Shown piece by piece: positions 41,485 to 50,550 of a DNA stretch of 64,000 nucleotides. A program made the translations under genes and the position numbers. The stretch spans positions 4,007,501-4,071,500 of the forward strand of contig NZ_JACBZR010000001.1 in the NCBI RefSeq assembly GCF_013408335.1. Direction: 5' to 3'. Under the pieces are notes generated by a model, which had not been told where the DNA came from, did not search any database, and was given only the letters and a program-made list of their open reading frames with translations. Within the stretch, counting starts at the first letter, position 1, and the number at the start of each line of letters is the position of its first letter. This stretch comes from Nocardioides panzhihuensis. Its GTDB lineage: Bacteria > Actinomycetota > Actinomycetes > Propionibacteriales > Nocardioidaceae.

Positions 41485-41502
41485 GATTACCGGACAGTAA
41501 CC
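41485..41502. promoter_or_regulatory. Candidate operator before mch (shared with mcd)
   Basis: GATTACCGGACAGTAACC lies in the 51-bp gap between the glycosyltransferase stop and the mch start. It matches GGTTACCAATCAGTAACC before mcd at 14 of 18 positions, same orientation relative to the gene. The inverted TTAC/GTAA halves suggest a TetR- or GntR-type operator. Confidence 0.6.
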
Positions 41503-41506
41503 TAGT

Positions 41507-42442
41507 TCAGACGATCCCATGGAGACGTTCCGGGATGCGTAGCAGCGGCTGGTTGCGGAGGTTGTCGATGTGGCCCGGACCGACGGCTCGGTGCACCCCG
41601 CCGTCCTCGCGGACCAGCTTGGCCGTCAGGACCGAGGTCGGGTCGAACACCTCGAGATCGGTGCCCACCGAGGCGGTCGCCTTGGTCAGCAGATCGGCGA
41701 GATCGTCGCCGGAACGTCCCCAGGAGCTGCCCTTCCCGCGGCCCACCGACTTGGCGAGCTGGTTGCGTCGGTCGGCCTGCCGTCGCAACAGGTCCACGTC
41801 GGCGAACTTCATGTGGAGCATGAACAGCCCCGCATCGGGAACGTACGGCGCCTCGATCCCATGGGAGGCGTTCGTCCAGGCTGCCGGCACCCGTTTGACC
41901 GACGGCTTGCACATCAACGGCGCGAACTGGGCGAACGCCCGCTGGCCGACGATCGGCTTGCCGCTGATCATCGGCCCCTCGACCGCGGTGTGGTGGACGA
42001 TGTTGAGGGCGAGGGGAGCGATCACCTGGTCGGGACGCCTGGACAGGTAGTCAGACAGGCCGGCGTACCTCGCCGGGTCGGGGACGAGGAACTCGTCGAC
42101 GTCGGTGAAGATGACCACGTCGTAGACGCCGAGCAGGCCGTGGGCCACCCCGCTGGCCAGGCCCATCCGGCCGGACTCGAAGCTGCCCTTGCGGAAGCCT
42201 GGCAGGCGCTGGACCGTGCATCCGAGGTCGTCGGTGGAACCGTCGGTCGAACCGTCGTCGAAGACGATCAGGTTCTCGTGACCCGCGGCTCGGCCGTAGT
42301 GGTCGACCCAGCGGGTGAGCATCTCGCCCTCGTCGCGGGCGATCGTGAGCACCGCGACCAGCGGCGGCGTAGCCGTGGCCGCGGTCTCGCGTGCCTCATC
42401 GGCGAGACTGCGCCGTCGGCGCAGGCTCCAACTGCTTGACAA
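41507..42442 (-). CDS. Glycosyltransferase family 2-type (GT-A) protein
   Basis: 311 residues from TTG 42442, which has GGGGGA just upstream, rather than from 42505. The GT-A core includes VAVLTIARDEGEMLTRWVDHY, the FDDGSTDGSTD nucleotide-binding stretch and DVDEF as the DXD metal site around residue 110. It is close to DUF23/GT92-like families, which carry cysteine and glyco-binding loops. There is no signal peptide or TM, so it is probably cytosolic. The gene lies between the sulfotransferase paralogue (27 bp upstream) and mch and may share an operon with the former. Confidence 0.78.
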   Translation of the reverse strand: MSSSWSLRRRRSLADEARETAATATPPLVAVLTIARDEGEMLTRWVDHYGRAAGHENLIVFDDGSTDGSTDDLGCTVQRLPGFRKGSFESGRMGLASGVAHGLLGVYDVVIFTDVDEFLVPDPARYAGLSDYLSRRPDQVIAPLALNIVHHTAVEGPMISGKPIVGQRAFAQFAPLMCKPSVKRVPAAWTNASHGIEAPYVPDAGLFMLHMKFADVDLLRRQADRRNQLAKSVGRGKGSSWGRSGDDLADLLTKATASVGTDLEVFDPTSVLTAKLVREDGGVHRAVGPGHIDNLRNQPLLRIPERLHGIV

Positions 42443-42468
42443 AGAATCCCCCGATTGTGAATGCGGCC

Positions 42469-43620
42469 CTACGTGCGGACCAGCTCCTCTCGCCGGACGG
42501 ACCACTCCACGAGGTCGGCCAGGGCGGAGACGGCGCGCGCCGGAGCCTTGCGGCCCTCCCCCGGGTCGACGGCTTCACCAGGGATGGTCGGGTCGGCGAG
42601 CTTCTTGTTGAGATCCGTACGCAGCGAAGCTGAGGTCGCCACGGCGGCGTCTCGGACCTGTTTGTCGGTGACCTTGCGCGGGTCGATCCCGCCTACGTCC
42701 ACAGGGGCCAGGTCGTCGAGATCCCCGTGGATGGTCGCGTCCAGACCGCGCAGCTCGGCTGCCTGGTCGCGAGTGAACGATTGTGTCCAGCGTGGCGCCT
42801 GGAGCCCGATGCGCGGGTCGTCGACCGTCAGCGCCGGCATGAGGCGCTTGCCGAGGGTGTGCTTGCGCAGACCCATGGCCGCCGGATAGGCCAGGCCGCG
42901 CTCCTTCAGCTCTGCGTTGAGCCCTCGCAGCACCTCGACGGTGGCGGCGCCGAGGGAGGTGTTCTTCGGCGGCGGGCTCTGCATCCCCTCCGGGTCGAAG
43001 CCCATCGCCGCACCGAAGCGCTCCAGCAGCAACGTCGCCGGGCTGCCCGGGGGCGGCACCGTGACCAGGTGGAGAGGCCCGGCCTGGCTCCAGCGCCTGG
43101 CGATGGCGACCATGTCCTGCTCGGACCAGAAACGTCTGCCGGGCTTGGTGTGGCGGCGTTCGGGCGAGCCGGGCCGGCTCCTGTTGACCGCGGTGAGGAA
43201 CTCGCCCCAGGTCCAGTCCATGCCGTTCTGGATGAGCTCCTGCCACATCGACGGGATCTGCCGGTTGATGTCACGCAGCGAGAGCACGATCTCGGGGGTC
43301 ACCCCGTCGAAGCTCGACGCCACCCGCTCGACCGTCTCCGGGCCGACCGGCGCGAGCAGCTCGACGGAGACCAACGCCGTCCCGTCCCACGCGTCGACCT
43401 CGGCGACCAGACGATCCCAGGCACCGGTGACCGGGTCGCCCTGGGGGTGCTTCCGGTGTCCCTTCACATCGAGAACGGCCTCGATCTGATGACGCCAGCG
43501 CGTGCCGGGGACCAGGAATCCACGCTCGGCGAGGCGGGCCTTGTTCTTGTACAAGGCACCCTGCAGATACGTCGTCCCGGACTTCATCGCCCCGACATGG
43601 AGCACTACGCGGCGCGCCAA
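42469..43620 (-). CDS. Sulfotransferase-like protein (paralogue 2)
   Basis: 383 residues from TTG 43620. RRVVLHVGAMKSGTTYLQGAL is the PAPS-binding loop; EIVLSLRDINRQIPSMWQEL repeats paralogue 1. The two proteins share domain order and length, so they arose by duplication; the present copies are 3.6 kb apart with mch, SDR, HP and GT genes between. The product is likely cytosolic and could act on the product of the adjacent glycosyltransferase. Substrate and cellular role are unknown. Confidence 0.75.
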   Translation of the reverse strand: MARRVVLHVGAMKSGTTYLQGALYKNKARLAERGFLVPGTRWRHQIEAVLDVKGHRKHPQGDPVTGAWDRLVAEVDAWDGTALVSVELLAPVGPETVERVASSFDGVTPEIVLSLRDINRQIPSMWQELIQNGMDWTWGEFLTAVNRSRPGSPERRHTKPGRRFWSEQDMVAIARRWSQAGPLHLVTVPPPGSPATLLLERFGAAMGFDPEGMQSPPPKNTSLGAATVEVLRGLNAELKERGLAYPAAMGLRKHTLGKRLMPALTVDDPRIGLQAPRWTQSFTRDQAAELRGLDATIHGDLDDLAPVDVGGIDPRKVTDKQVRDAAVATSASLRTDLNKKLADPTIPGEAVDPGEGRKAPARAVSALADLVEWSVRREELVRT

Positions 43621-43702
43621 TGTTCAATACCTCTCGACCAGACTGACCCATCGGGCCCAGCAGATCGGGCCCAGCAAATTTGGCTCAGTCTAGAGCCAGA
43701 TC

Positions 43703-43873
43703 TCAGGAGCCGCCGCCACCGGCCTTGCGGCGGTGCATCTTCGGCGCGCCACCGACGACCTCGGAGCCGTGTGCCTTCTCCTTGGTGCCGGCGCTCTCCG
43801 CGTGTGCGTGGTCGTGGTTGTTCTTCTTCTCCAGCGCTTCGCGCATCTTGGCTTTGAGATCGTCGTTGGCCAT
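43703..43873 (-). CDS. DUF5302 small protein
   Basis: 56 residues from ATG 43873, GGGGAGCG upstream. MANDDLKAKMREALEKK, a histidine-rich middle (NNHDHAHAE) and GGAPKMHRRKAGGGGS match DUF5302, a short disordered actinobacterial protein of unknown role. Its Lys/Glu/His composition would suit a metal- or nucleic-acid-linked role, but that is speculation. It is a short gene in an ordinary region, supported by its RBS, start and family resemblance. Confidence 0.8.
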   Translation of the reverse strand: MANDDLKAKMREALEKKNNHDHAHAESAGTKEKAHGSEVVGGAPKMHRRKAGGGGS

Positions 43874-43933
43874 CGCTCCCCCTACATGGGTTGCTGAGTC
43901 ATTGGTCGGGCAACGACCAACCTACGGCAACGA

Positions 43934-43962
43934 CCCTGCCGAGACCATCGGTTTCGGCAGGG
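43934..43962 (-). terminator. Terminator after mcd
   Basis: CCCTGCCGA and TCGGCAGGG form a 9-bp outer stem, extended by GACC-ATC-GGTT to about 13 pairs with one wobble. It starts 12 bp after the mcd stop. Confidence 0.65.
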
Positions 43963-43974
43963 CCGTCGACAGGG

Positions 43975-45168
43975 TCAGCTCTTGTAGTCCTTGAGAAGCG
44001 AACGGCCGATGATCATCTTCTGGATGTCGCTGGTGCCCTCGCCGATGAGCATGAACTTGACCTCGCGCATGATCCGCTCGATCTCGTACTCCTTGGAGTA
44101 GCCGTAGCCGCCGTGGATCCGGAAGGAGTCCTCGACGACCTCGTTGGCGTACTCCGAGGCGACCATCTTGGCCATGCCGGCCTCGACGTCCATCCGCTTG
44201 CCGGTGTCCTTCAGACGCGCGGCGCGGACCATCATGTTGTGGGAGGCCTCGACCTTGGTGCCCATCTCGGCGAGACGGAACAGGATGGCTTGGTGCTCGG
44301 CGATCTTCTTGCCGAAGGTCTGGCGCTGCTGGGAGTAGGCGATGCCGAGCTCGAAGCCACGGATCGCGAGGCCACAGGCGCGGGCGGCGACGTTGACCCG
44401 GCCGACCTCGACACCGTCCATCATCTGGAAGAAGCCCTTGCCGGGCGCCCCGCCGAGGATCTGGTCGGCCGAGATCTTGTGCCCCTCGAAGATCATCTCG
44501 GTCGTGTCGATGCCCTTATAGCCCATCTTGTCGATCTTGCCGGGCACCGTGACGCCCTGGGCGGTCTCGCCGAAGCCCGGGGTCTTCTCCACCAGGAAGG
44601 TGGTCATGTTCTTGTAGACGCTCTCGGCGCCCTCGTCGGTCTTGGTCAGGACCGCGACCAGCGTGGAGGAGCCACCGTTGGTCAGCCACATCTTCTGACC
44701 GGTGATCTCATACGACCCGTCGGCCTGCTTGGTCGCCTTGGTCGACACCGCGGACACGTCCGAGCCCAGACCCGGCTCGGACATCGAGAACGCGCCGCGT
44801 ACCTCACCGGTCGCCATCTTCGGCAGGTACTTCTGCTTCTGCTCCTCGGTGCCGTGCTGCATCAGCATGTAGGCCACGATGAAGTGGGTGTTGATCACAC
44901 CCGAGACCGACATCCAGCCGCGCGCGATCTCCTCGACGCACAGCGCGTACGTCAGCAGCGACTCACCCAGCCCGCCGTACTCCTCCGGGATCATCAGACC
45001 GAAGATGCCCAGCTCCTTGAGCCCCTCCACGATGTCGGTCGGGTACTCGTCGGCGTGCTCCAGCTCCTGGGCCACCGGGATGACCTTCTCGTCCACGAAC
45101 TGGCGGACGGTCTTCAGGATCTCTTCCTGAATGTCGGTGAGACCCTCGGTCTCGGCAAGGCGACCCAT
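43975..45168 (-). CDS. mcd: Acyl-CoA dehydrogenase, (2S)-methylsuccinyl-CoA dehydrogenase-like
   Basis: 397 residues, ATG 45168. The FAD-linked acyl-CoA dehydrogenase signature includes FSMSEPGLGSD, RIHGGYGYSKEYEIERI and the catalytic-base region VKFMLIGEGTSDIQKMI. The residues GLMIPEEYGGLGESLLTYAL and RGWMSVSGVINTHF are those of the Streptomyces ccr-meaA-mch cluster enzyme, so an oxidising role on methylsuccinyl-CoA is likely, although Mcd of Rhodobacter is longer (about 550 aa). Electron acceptor would be ETF. It has its own palindrome upstream, shared with mch. Confidence 0.8.
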   Translation of the reverse strand: MGRLAETEGLTDIQEEILKTVRQFVDEKVIPVAQELEHADEYPTDIVEGLKELGIFGLMIPEEYGGLGESLLTYALCVEEIARGWMSVSGVINTHFIVAYMLMQHGTEEQKQKYLPKMATGEVRGAFSMSEPGLGSDVSAVSTKATKQADGSYEITGQKMWLTNGGSSTLVAVLTKTDEGAESVYKNMTTFLVEKTPGFGETAQGVTVPGKIDKMGYKGIDTTEMIFEGHKISADQILGGAPGKGFFQMMDGVEVGRVNVAARACGLAIRGFELGIAYSQQRQTFGKKIAEHQAILFRLAEMGTKVEASHNMMVRAARLKDTGKRMDVEAGMAKMVASEYANEVVEDSFRIHGGYGYSKEYEIERIMREVKFMLIGEGTSDIQKMIIGRSLLKDYKS

Positions 45169-45242
45169 GCTTCACTCCTAAACTCGGTGGTCGGGCCACA
45201 ACGTTTCAGACCCGTCGAGACCACGCTGACGTCACTGCGGCA

Positions 45243-45260
45243 GGTTACCAATCAGTAACC
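45243..45260. promoter_or_regulatory. Candidate operator before mcd (shared with mch)
   Basis: GGTTACCAATCAGTAACC has perfect 6-bp arms (GGTTAC/GTAACC) around CAATCA, 75 bp before the mcd start. A closely similar site lies before mch, consistent with one regulator for the ethylmalonyl-CoA genes. Confidence 0.65.
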
Positions 45261-45303
45261 GTCAGCGACAGGTGACACCCGCCACACCGTGATCCTACGA
45301 CGC

Positions 45304-46701
45304 TCAGCTCCGCCGTCCGACAGCTGAGAAGACCGGCGCGAGCATCTTGTCGTACGACGCCTTGCTGACGCTCACGTAGCCCGATCGCTTCCCGGTGCCG
45401 GCCAAGCCCGACATCTGGGTGCTGGAGCTGAAGGCGAGGGTCGGGGTGGCGCCGGTCCGGCTGACCAGCAGGACGGTCGCTCGCAGGCCGGCGCGGCCAT
45501 AGCCGCGCGGACGCGGCACCGCCCAGGTGTCCTCGTTGACGTCCTTGCCGAGGACCCGCTGCAGCGATCGCATCTCCGCGGTCGTGGCCTTCTCCGCGGT
45601 GACGACCCGGACCCGCACGCCGCGCGTCTCCGCCCGTTTCAGCGCCCGGACGACCCTGCCGTTGGTCAGGGTACGGGTGGCCAGGTGCACGACGTGACCG
45701 CGCTTGGCGCTGTTGATGGCCTTCAGCACCGTACGCAGCACGCTCTGCTCCTCGGCGACGCTCATCCCCGGGTCGGTGACCACGACACCCGGCCCGAACC
45801 TGACCCGGGCGGAGCTCGCCGTCGAGGTGACCGGCAGCGGCGAGAAGTCGACGCTGACCGCGTTGTGGTCCGACTCGAGCCCGAAGGCGCGCTGGTTGCC
45901 CGTAGCGAAGCGCGCGGTCCCGCGGGCGAGCACGTAGTCGATCGTCGACGCCCGACCGTGCGTGACCGGCGCCTGCTGCGTGACGTCGTAGGTCGGGACC
46001 AGGTGCTTGGCGGCGAAGATGTCGCGCGGGTAGCGCGAGCCGTCGTACTGCACGTTCAGGTCACCGCCGACCATCACCGGCCCGCGTCCGGCCAACGCCT
46101 TGACGAGCACGTTCAGCGCGCGGGCGGAGGGACGGACCAGGTCGCCGTAGTACTTGGACTTGGGCGCGAAGTGCACCGCGACCAAGGAGACGTTCCGGCC
46201 GGTCGCCCGGTTCTCGAGGGTGACCCAGTTGGCGTACCTGACCCCCCAGTGCAGCCGCTGGTCGGCGGGCTTGCCGCGCTTGTTGCTGATCTGGTGGATG
46301 CCTTTAGAGGTCGCGGCCCATCTGTCGTTGTCCCAGGCCACCGCCGTCGCGGACCGGTAGGGGTCGCCGCCCTTGCGCCACACGCGGTAGCGCCCCGGCT
46401 CGAGATCCGCGGTCCGCCGACCGTTCACCTCGTTGTAGGTGACGAAGTCGGGCGCGGTTCCGACGATCTCGCGGACGTCCTTCTTGAACCTCGCCGTCCC
46501 CATGCTCGCCCTGAGGTTCGCCTGGACCATCCGATAGCGCGGCGGCGAGTAGGCGACGGCCTGCAGGTCCGTCTCGGACGGGACCGGCGAGTCGTGCACG
46601 GCGACGAGCGCCCCGCCGAGGAGACCGATGACGAGACCCGTGGAGAGCAGGGCCTTGGCCGCCCGACCTCCGCGAGACCTGGCTCGAGGTTGTGTACGCA
46701 T
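45304..46701 (-). CDS. Secreted endonuclease/exonuclease/phosphatase (EEP) fold protein with PLD-like tail
   Basis: 465 residues from ATG 46701. A signal peptide (AAKALLSTGLVIGLLGGALVAVHDS) exports it. The EEP domain shows the key residues VQANLRASMGT, NEVNGRRT, GGDLNVQYD, IDYVLARG and LESDHNAVSVDFS. After residue 300 a second domain (VTDPGMSVAEEQSVLRTVLKAI, then ATRTLTNGRVVRALKRAE) resembles half of a phospholipase D fold but lacks a clear HKD. Likely an extracellular nuclease or phosphodiesterase. The divergent mgtE-like gene is 190 bp away. Confidence 0.7.
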   Translation of the reverse strand: MRTQPRARSRGGRAAKALLSTGLVIGLLGGALVAVHDSPVPSETDLQAVAYSPPRYRMVQANLRASMGTARFKKDVREIVGTAPDFVTYNEVNGRRTADLEPGRYRVWRKGGDPYRSATAVAWDNDRWAATSKGIHQISNKRGKPADQRLHWGVRYANWVTLENRATGRNVSLVAVHFAPKSKYYGDLVRPSARALNVLVKALAGRGPVMVGGDLNVQYDGSRYPRDIFAAKHLVPTYDVTQQAPVTHGRASTIDYVLARGTARFATGNQRAFGLESDHNAVSVDFSPLPVTSTASSARVRFGPGVVVTDPGMSVAEEQSVLRTVLKAINSAKRGHVVHLATRTLTNGRVVRALKRAETRGVRVRVVTAEKATTAEMRSLQRVLGKDVNEDTWAVPRPRGYGRAGLRATVLLVSRTGATPTLAFSSSTQMSGLAGTGKRSGYVSVSKASYDKMLAPVFSAVGRRS

Positions 46702-46891
46702 CCGTCCGGGCCCCTCTCCCAACAGTGGTGACCGATCACACTGGTCACTTGGAAAACTTTTGTAACACAGGCCTCAGCCAGATCCCGGGTCCCGTTCCGG
46801 AGCGAGTTCGGATAGATCATCGAATTCACCTCCCGCGCCACCGGCTGAGCGTCGAAGCGATCGGCTGGGGCTGATGTCATAACGTGGGCCC

Positions 46892-48220
46892 GTGAGCAAC
46901 TCGCCCAACCGCGTCTACGCGGCACGCCTGGTCGGCCTTCCGATCTTCGACCCGCTCGGCGAGCAGGTCGGCAAGGTGCGAGATCTCGTGGTCACGGTCC
47001 GGACCGACGCTCGGCAGCCGCGCGTGCTGGGCCTGGTCGTCGAGGTCTTCGGGCGTAGGCGCATCTTCGTGCCGATGACCCGGGTGACCAGCGTCGACTC
47101 CGGGCAGGTCTACACGACCGGCCTGCTCAACATGCGCCGTTTCCAGCCGCGCTCGACCGAGACTCTGGTGATCGGCCAGATGTTCGACCGGCAGGTCACG
47201 ATCCGCTCCACCGGGGTGACCGGCACGGTCTACGACGTCGGCATGGAGCAGGCGCGCAACCGAGACTGGCTGCTCTCCCGGGTCGCCGTGCAGGAGCCGT
47301 CCAAGGGGCTTCGCCGCCGCGGCCAGACCCACGTGGTCGAGTGGGACGACGTCGAGGGACTGGCCCGCCGCTCCCCCACCCAGGCCGCGACCCACCTGGT
47401 CCAGGCGATCCACGAGATGCGTCCGGCCGACGCCGCGACGATGATCCACGAGCTCCCGCCGGAGCGCCAGCGGCAGGTCGTCGCCGCGCTGGACGACGAG
47501 CGCCTCGCCGAGGTGCTCGAGGAGCTCCCCGAGGACGACCAGGTCGCCATCGTGCGGGCCCTCGACTCCGAGCGTGCCGCCGACGTGCTCGAGGAGATGT
47601 CACCCGACGACGCCGCCGACCTCATCGCCGAGCTTCCCGAGGAGACCGCCACCCTGCTGCTCGACCTGATGCGGCCCGAGGATGCCAAGGACGTCCTCCG
47701 GCTGATGTCCTACGAGGAGGACACGGCCGGCTCGATGATGACCCCGGAGCCGGTCATCGTCGGGCCCGACGCGACCATCGCCGACGCGCTCGCCCTGGTC
47801 CGCAACCCCGACCTCACCCCGGCCCAGGCCGCTCTGGTCTACGTCTGCCGTCCCCCGCTGGAGACACCGACGGGCAAGTTCCTCGGGATCGCCCACATCC
47901 AGCGACTGCTGCGCGAGCCACCCTCGACGCTCGTCGCGGGCGCGCTAGACGACTCGCTGGAGCCGCTACGTCCCGAGGACAGCACCGAGCAGGTCGCGGC
48001 CCACCTTGCGACGTACAACCTGGTCGCCGCCCCTGTCGTCGACGAGAACGGTCACCTCGCCGGCGCGGTGACCGTCGACGACCTGCTCGACCACCTGCTT
48101 CCGGAGAACTGGCGCGAGAACCTCGCCCGCCAGGAGTCCGCGACCGAGCCTCGACCCGACACCCGGCCCGACACCCGTCCGAACAAGGTGATCACCTCCG
48201 AGATGGTGCGCCGTGGCTGA
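46892..48220 (+). CDS. PRC-barrel + MgtE N-terminal + CBS-pair protein (Rv1232c-like)
   Basis: 442 residues from GTG 46892. Domains in order: PRC barrel-like (about 8-130, VYAARLVGLPIFDPLGEQVG), the MgtE intracellular N domain with superhelical repeats such as RPADAATMIHELPPERQRQVV and EEMSPDDAADLIAEL (about 150-275), and a CBS pair (VGPDATIADALALVRNP, and PVVDENGHLAGAVTVDDLLDHLL). It has no MgtE membrane part, so it is a soluble Mg2+ or nucleotide sensor. The last bases overlap the DUF1003 start, and the order matches Rv1232c-Rv1233c. Confidence 0.88.
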   Translation: MSNSPNRVYAARLVGLPIFDPLGEQVGKVRDLVVTVRTDARQPRVLGLVVEVFGRRRIFVPMTRVTSVDSGQVYTTGLLNMRRFQPRSTETLVIGQMFDRQVTIRSTGVTGTVYDVGMEQARNRDWLLSRVAVQEPSKGLRRRGQTHVVEWDDVEGLARRSPTQAATHLVQAIHEMRPADAATMIHELPPERQRQVVAALDDERLAEVLEELPEDDQVAIVRALDSERAADVLEEMSPDDAADLIAELPEETATLLLDLMRPEDAKDVLRLMSYEEDTAGSMMTPEPVIVGPDATIADALALVRNPDLTPAQAALVYVCRPPLETPTGKFLGIAHIQRLLREPPSTLVAGALDDSLEPLRPEDSTEQVAAHLATYNLVAAPVVDENGHLAGAVTVDDLLDHLLPENWRENLARQESATEPRPDTRPDTRPNKVITSEMVRRG

Positions 48221-48728
48221 CACCCGCACCGCTCGCGGCCGCCTCGACACCCCGCGCGAGCTGCGCCGCCCCCTCGTCAAGCGGCCCACCCTCCGGGCCG
48301 ACGCGTTCGGCTCATTCGCCGAGGCCTTCGCCCGTTACATGGGCACCGCCAGGTTCATCGCCTGGATGACGATCATCGTGCTCATCTGGGTCGCCTGGAA
48401 CACGCTGGCGCCGACCGAGTGGCGCTTCGACACCTTCCCGTTCATCTTCCTGACCCTCGCGCTGAGCCTGCAGGCCTCGTACGCCGCCCCGCTGATCCTG
48501 CTCGCGCAGAACCGCCAGGAAGACCGTGACCGCGCGATCAACGAGCAGGACCGCCGCATCGCCACCCAGTCGAAGGCCGACATGGAGTTCCTCGCCCGCG
48601 AGACCGCCTCCCTCCGGATGGCCCTCGGCGAGGTCGCCACCCGCGACTACCTCCGCTCCGAGCTCCGCCTGCTCCTGGAGGAGCTGGAAGAGCGCGACCG
48701 GCTCCGGGACGACCAATCGCCTGAGTGA
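48213..48728 (+). CDS. DUF1003 membrane protein
   Basis: 171 residues from GTG 48213, overlapping the CBS gene by 8 bp. It has FGSFAEAFARYMGTARFIAWMTIIVLIW and AAPLILLAQNRQEDRDR, the core of DUF1003, with two transmembrane spans (about 47-68 and 80-100) and a coiled-coil C-terminus rich in Arg and Glu. It is typically paired with the MgtE/CBS protein and may be a regulatory membrane partner. Function unknown; not a transporter by itself as far as can be seen. Confidence 0.85.
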   Translation: MADTRTARGRLDTPRELRRPLVKRPTLRADAFGSFAEAFARYMGTARFIAWMTIIVLIWVAWNTLAPTEWRFDTFPFIFLTLALSLQASYAAPLILLAQNRQEDRDRAINEQDRRIATQSKADMEFLARETASLRMALGEVATRDYLRSELRLLLEELEERDRLRDDQSPE

Positions 48729-48756
48729 CCTCAGACGCGGTCGATGACTGTCGGCG

Positions 48757-50349
48757 TCATCGGGACTGATCGGGGCTCGGTGTGGCCAGGGTGGCTGCGT
48801 ACGTCTTGGGGCAGGTGCCGCCCGAGCAGCTGCGGTACTTCGCCTCGAGCGTCTTCAGCTGGGCCACGACCTTGGCGTAGCGCGGGTCTCGGGCCAGGTT
48901 GCGGGTCTCGTACGGATCGACGGCGCGGTCGTAGAGGACGGGCACACCGGTCGCGGTGACGGTGATATAGGTGTAGCGCCCGTAGCGGATACCGCGATAC
49001 TTGCTGGCGGTGCCACCCTCGGTCGGCCAGGCGGCGACCGGGATCGGCCGGTGGAGCGTCTTGCCCGCCTTCACGCTCGAGGCGAGCACGCGGGTGATGT
49101 CGACACCGTCCTGGGCCCGCCCCGGCGTCGCCCGCCCGAGCGCGGCGACCGTGGTGGCGATGTCCGGGTTGCCGACCGCGGAGCCGACCTTCTTGTTCCT
49201 CGGGATCCCGGGGCCGACAATGATCAGCGGGATCCGCGAGGCCTGCGAGGACTCCCACAGCTTCCCCAGGCGGTTGTGATGGCCGGTGGTGTAGCCGTTG
49301 TCTCCGGAGAAGATGATGACGGTACGCCGGTACTGCCCGCTGCTCTTCAGATGCGCCACCGTCTTGGCGACCGCCCGGTCGACCGACTGCGCCGCCTCGA
49401 TCCGCTGCTGGTAGACGTAGCGCATGACCCGCTTCTGGGCTGCCGTGTAGGGCTTCCCGGCCGTGACCTGGCCCGGTCCGGCGTAGAACATGTCCGGAGT
49501 CCTGGGCAGCTCGAGGCCGCGGAAGCGTCCCTTGTCCGCGGCCATCGGCCTGGTGTTCTCCAGCCACAGCGAGGGCCGGCCGGGATAACGCCTCTTCGGG
49601 TCGCTGGCCTCGACCGGGCCACCCGCATGCGGCGCCACGTAGTTGACCCACAGGAGCCATGGCTTCCTGCCACCGACGTTGGTCCCGGCCCTCTTGATCA
49701 TCTTGACCGAGCGGTTCTGCAGCGCGACCGAGCTGTAGAGTCCAGGGCTCTGGACGTTGCCGTTGTTGTTGAACTTCGGGCTCAGCAGGTTGTAGGTCGA
49801 CATGTCGATCGTCGCCTGCCAGTCGTCCCAGCCCGGCTCGCCACCCGAGCTGCGCTCGGGACCCTTGCCGTAGCCGTTGAGATACTTCCCGAGGAACATC
49901 GTCCGGTAGCCGGCCCTGTCCATCCAGACCGGAAGCGTGTTCCGACGCCCCTTGAAACTTTTGTAGCCGCCGTTGGTCCCCGAGATCGACCAGTTCTTGT
50001 GGTTGTGGGCGTACTTGCCGGTCAGCAGGCTCGCCCGCGCCGGCACGCACAACGGCGTCGGCGCCACCGCGTCGGTGAACGTCGTCCCCTGCTGGACCAG
50101 CAGCCTCTGCACGTGGGGCATGTGCTTGATGTCGGTGGCCGCGAGGTCGTCGACGTTGATCATCAGCACGCTCGGCCGCCCCGACTCCAACCGACCCGGC
50201 AGCGACGCCGCCTCCGCCATGGAGGTCGGCCCGCACAGGACGGCGACGGTGCTCGCCACCGCCACCGTGGCGATCGAGTTCCGGCTCCGCCGGAGCACCC
50301 GGCTCAGGGCGCTGCCGGCAAGAGGGGCAGGGCGGGAGGACGGGCTCAT
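48757..50349 (-). CDS. Secreted sulfatase (formylglycine type)
   Basis: 530 residues from ATG 50349; the frame is open upstream to 50451. A signal peptide (RRSRNSIATVAVASTVAVLCGP, then SMAEAAS) exports it. The sulfatase signature VLMINVDDLAATDI binds metal and PLCVPARASLLTGKYAHN contains CxPxR, the formylglycine conversion site. FLGKYLNGYGKG and IIFSGDNGYTTGHH are further landmarks. It hydrolyses sulfate esters, perhaps of sulfated glycans; a SUMF/FGE gene needed for activation is not in the window. It stands alone and is divergent from mrp. Confidence 0.88.
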   Translation of the reverse strand: MSPSSRPAPLAGSALSRVLRRSRNSIATVAVASTVAVLCGPTSMAEAASLPGRLESGRPSVLMINVDDLAATDIKHMPHVQRLLVQQGTTFTDAVAPTPLCVPARASLLTGKYAHNHKNWSISGTNGGYKSFKGRRNTLPVWMDRAGYRTMFLGKYLNGYGKGPERSSGGEPGWDDWQATIDMSTYNLLSPKFNNNGNVQSPGLYSSVALQNRSVKMIKRAGTNVGGRKPWLLWVNYVAPHAGGPVEASDPKRRYPGRPSLWLENTRPMAADKGRFRGLELPRTPDMFYAGPGQVTAGKPYTAAQKRVMRYVYQQRIEAAQSVDRAVAKTVAHLKSSGQYRRTVIIFSGDNGYTTGHHNRLGKLWESSQASRIPLIIVGPGIPRNKKVGSAVGNPDIATTVAALGRATPGRAQDGVDITRVLASSVKAGKTLHRPIPVAAWPTEGGTASKYRGIRYGRYTYITVTATGVPVLYDRAVDPYETRNLARDPRYAKVVAQLKTLEAKYRSCSGGTCPKTYAATLATPSPDQSR

Positions 50350-50550
50350 GAGACGAGACAAGCGGAGACTCCCGGCAGTACGGCCGCCTCCGCGGCCCAG
50401 AACGAAGCAGGAGGAATTTATTGCCCGCGTCGGTATCGGACAATAGCCCATCCGGGCCCCCTGACGAATGGTCCCGATCCGAGCGGTCCCGCGCTTCCAC
50501 GGATTGGTCGATGCAGGGGTCTTTCAGCGTACGACGTAGGCTTCTTTCTT

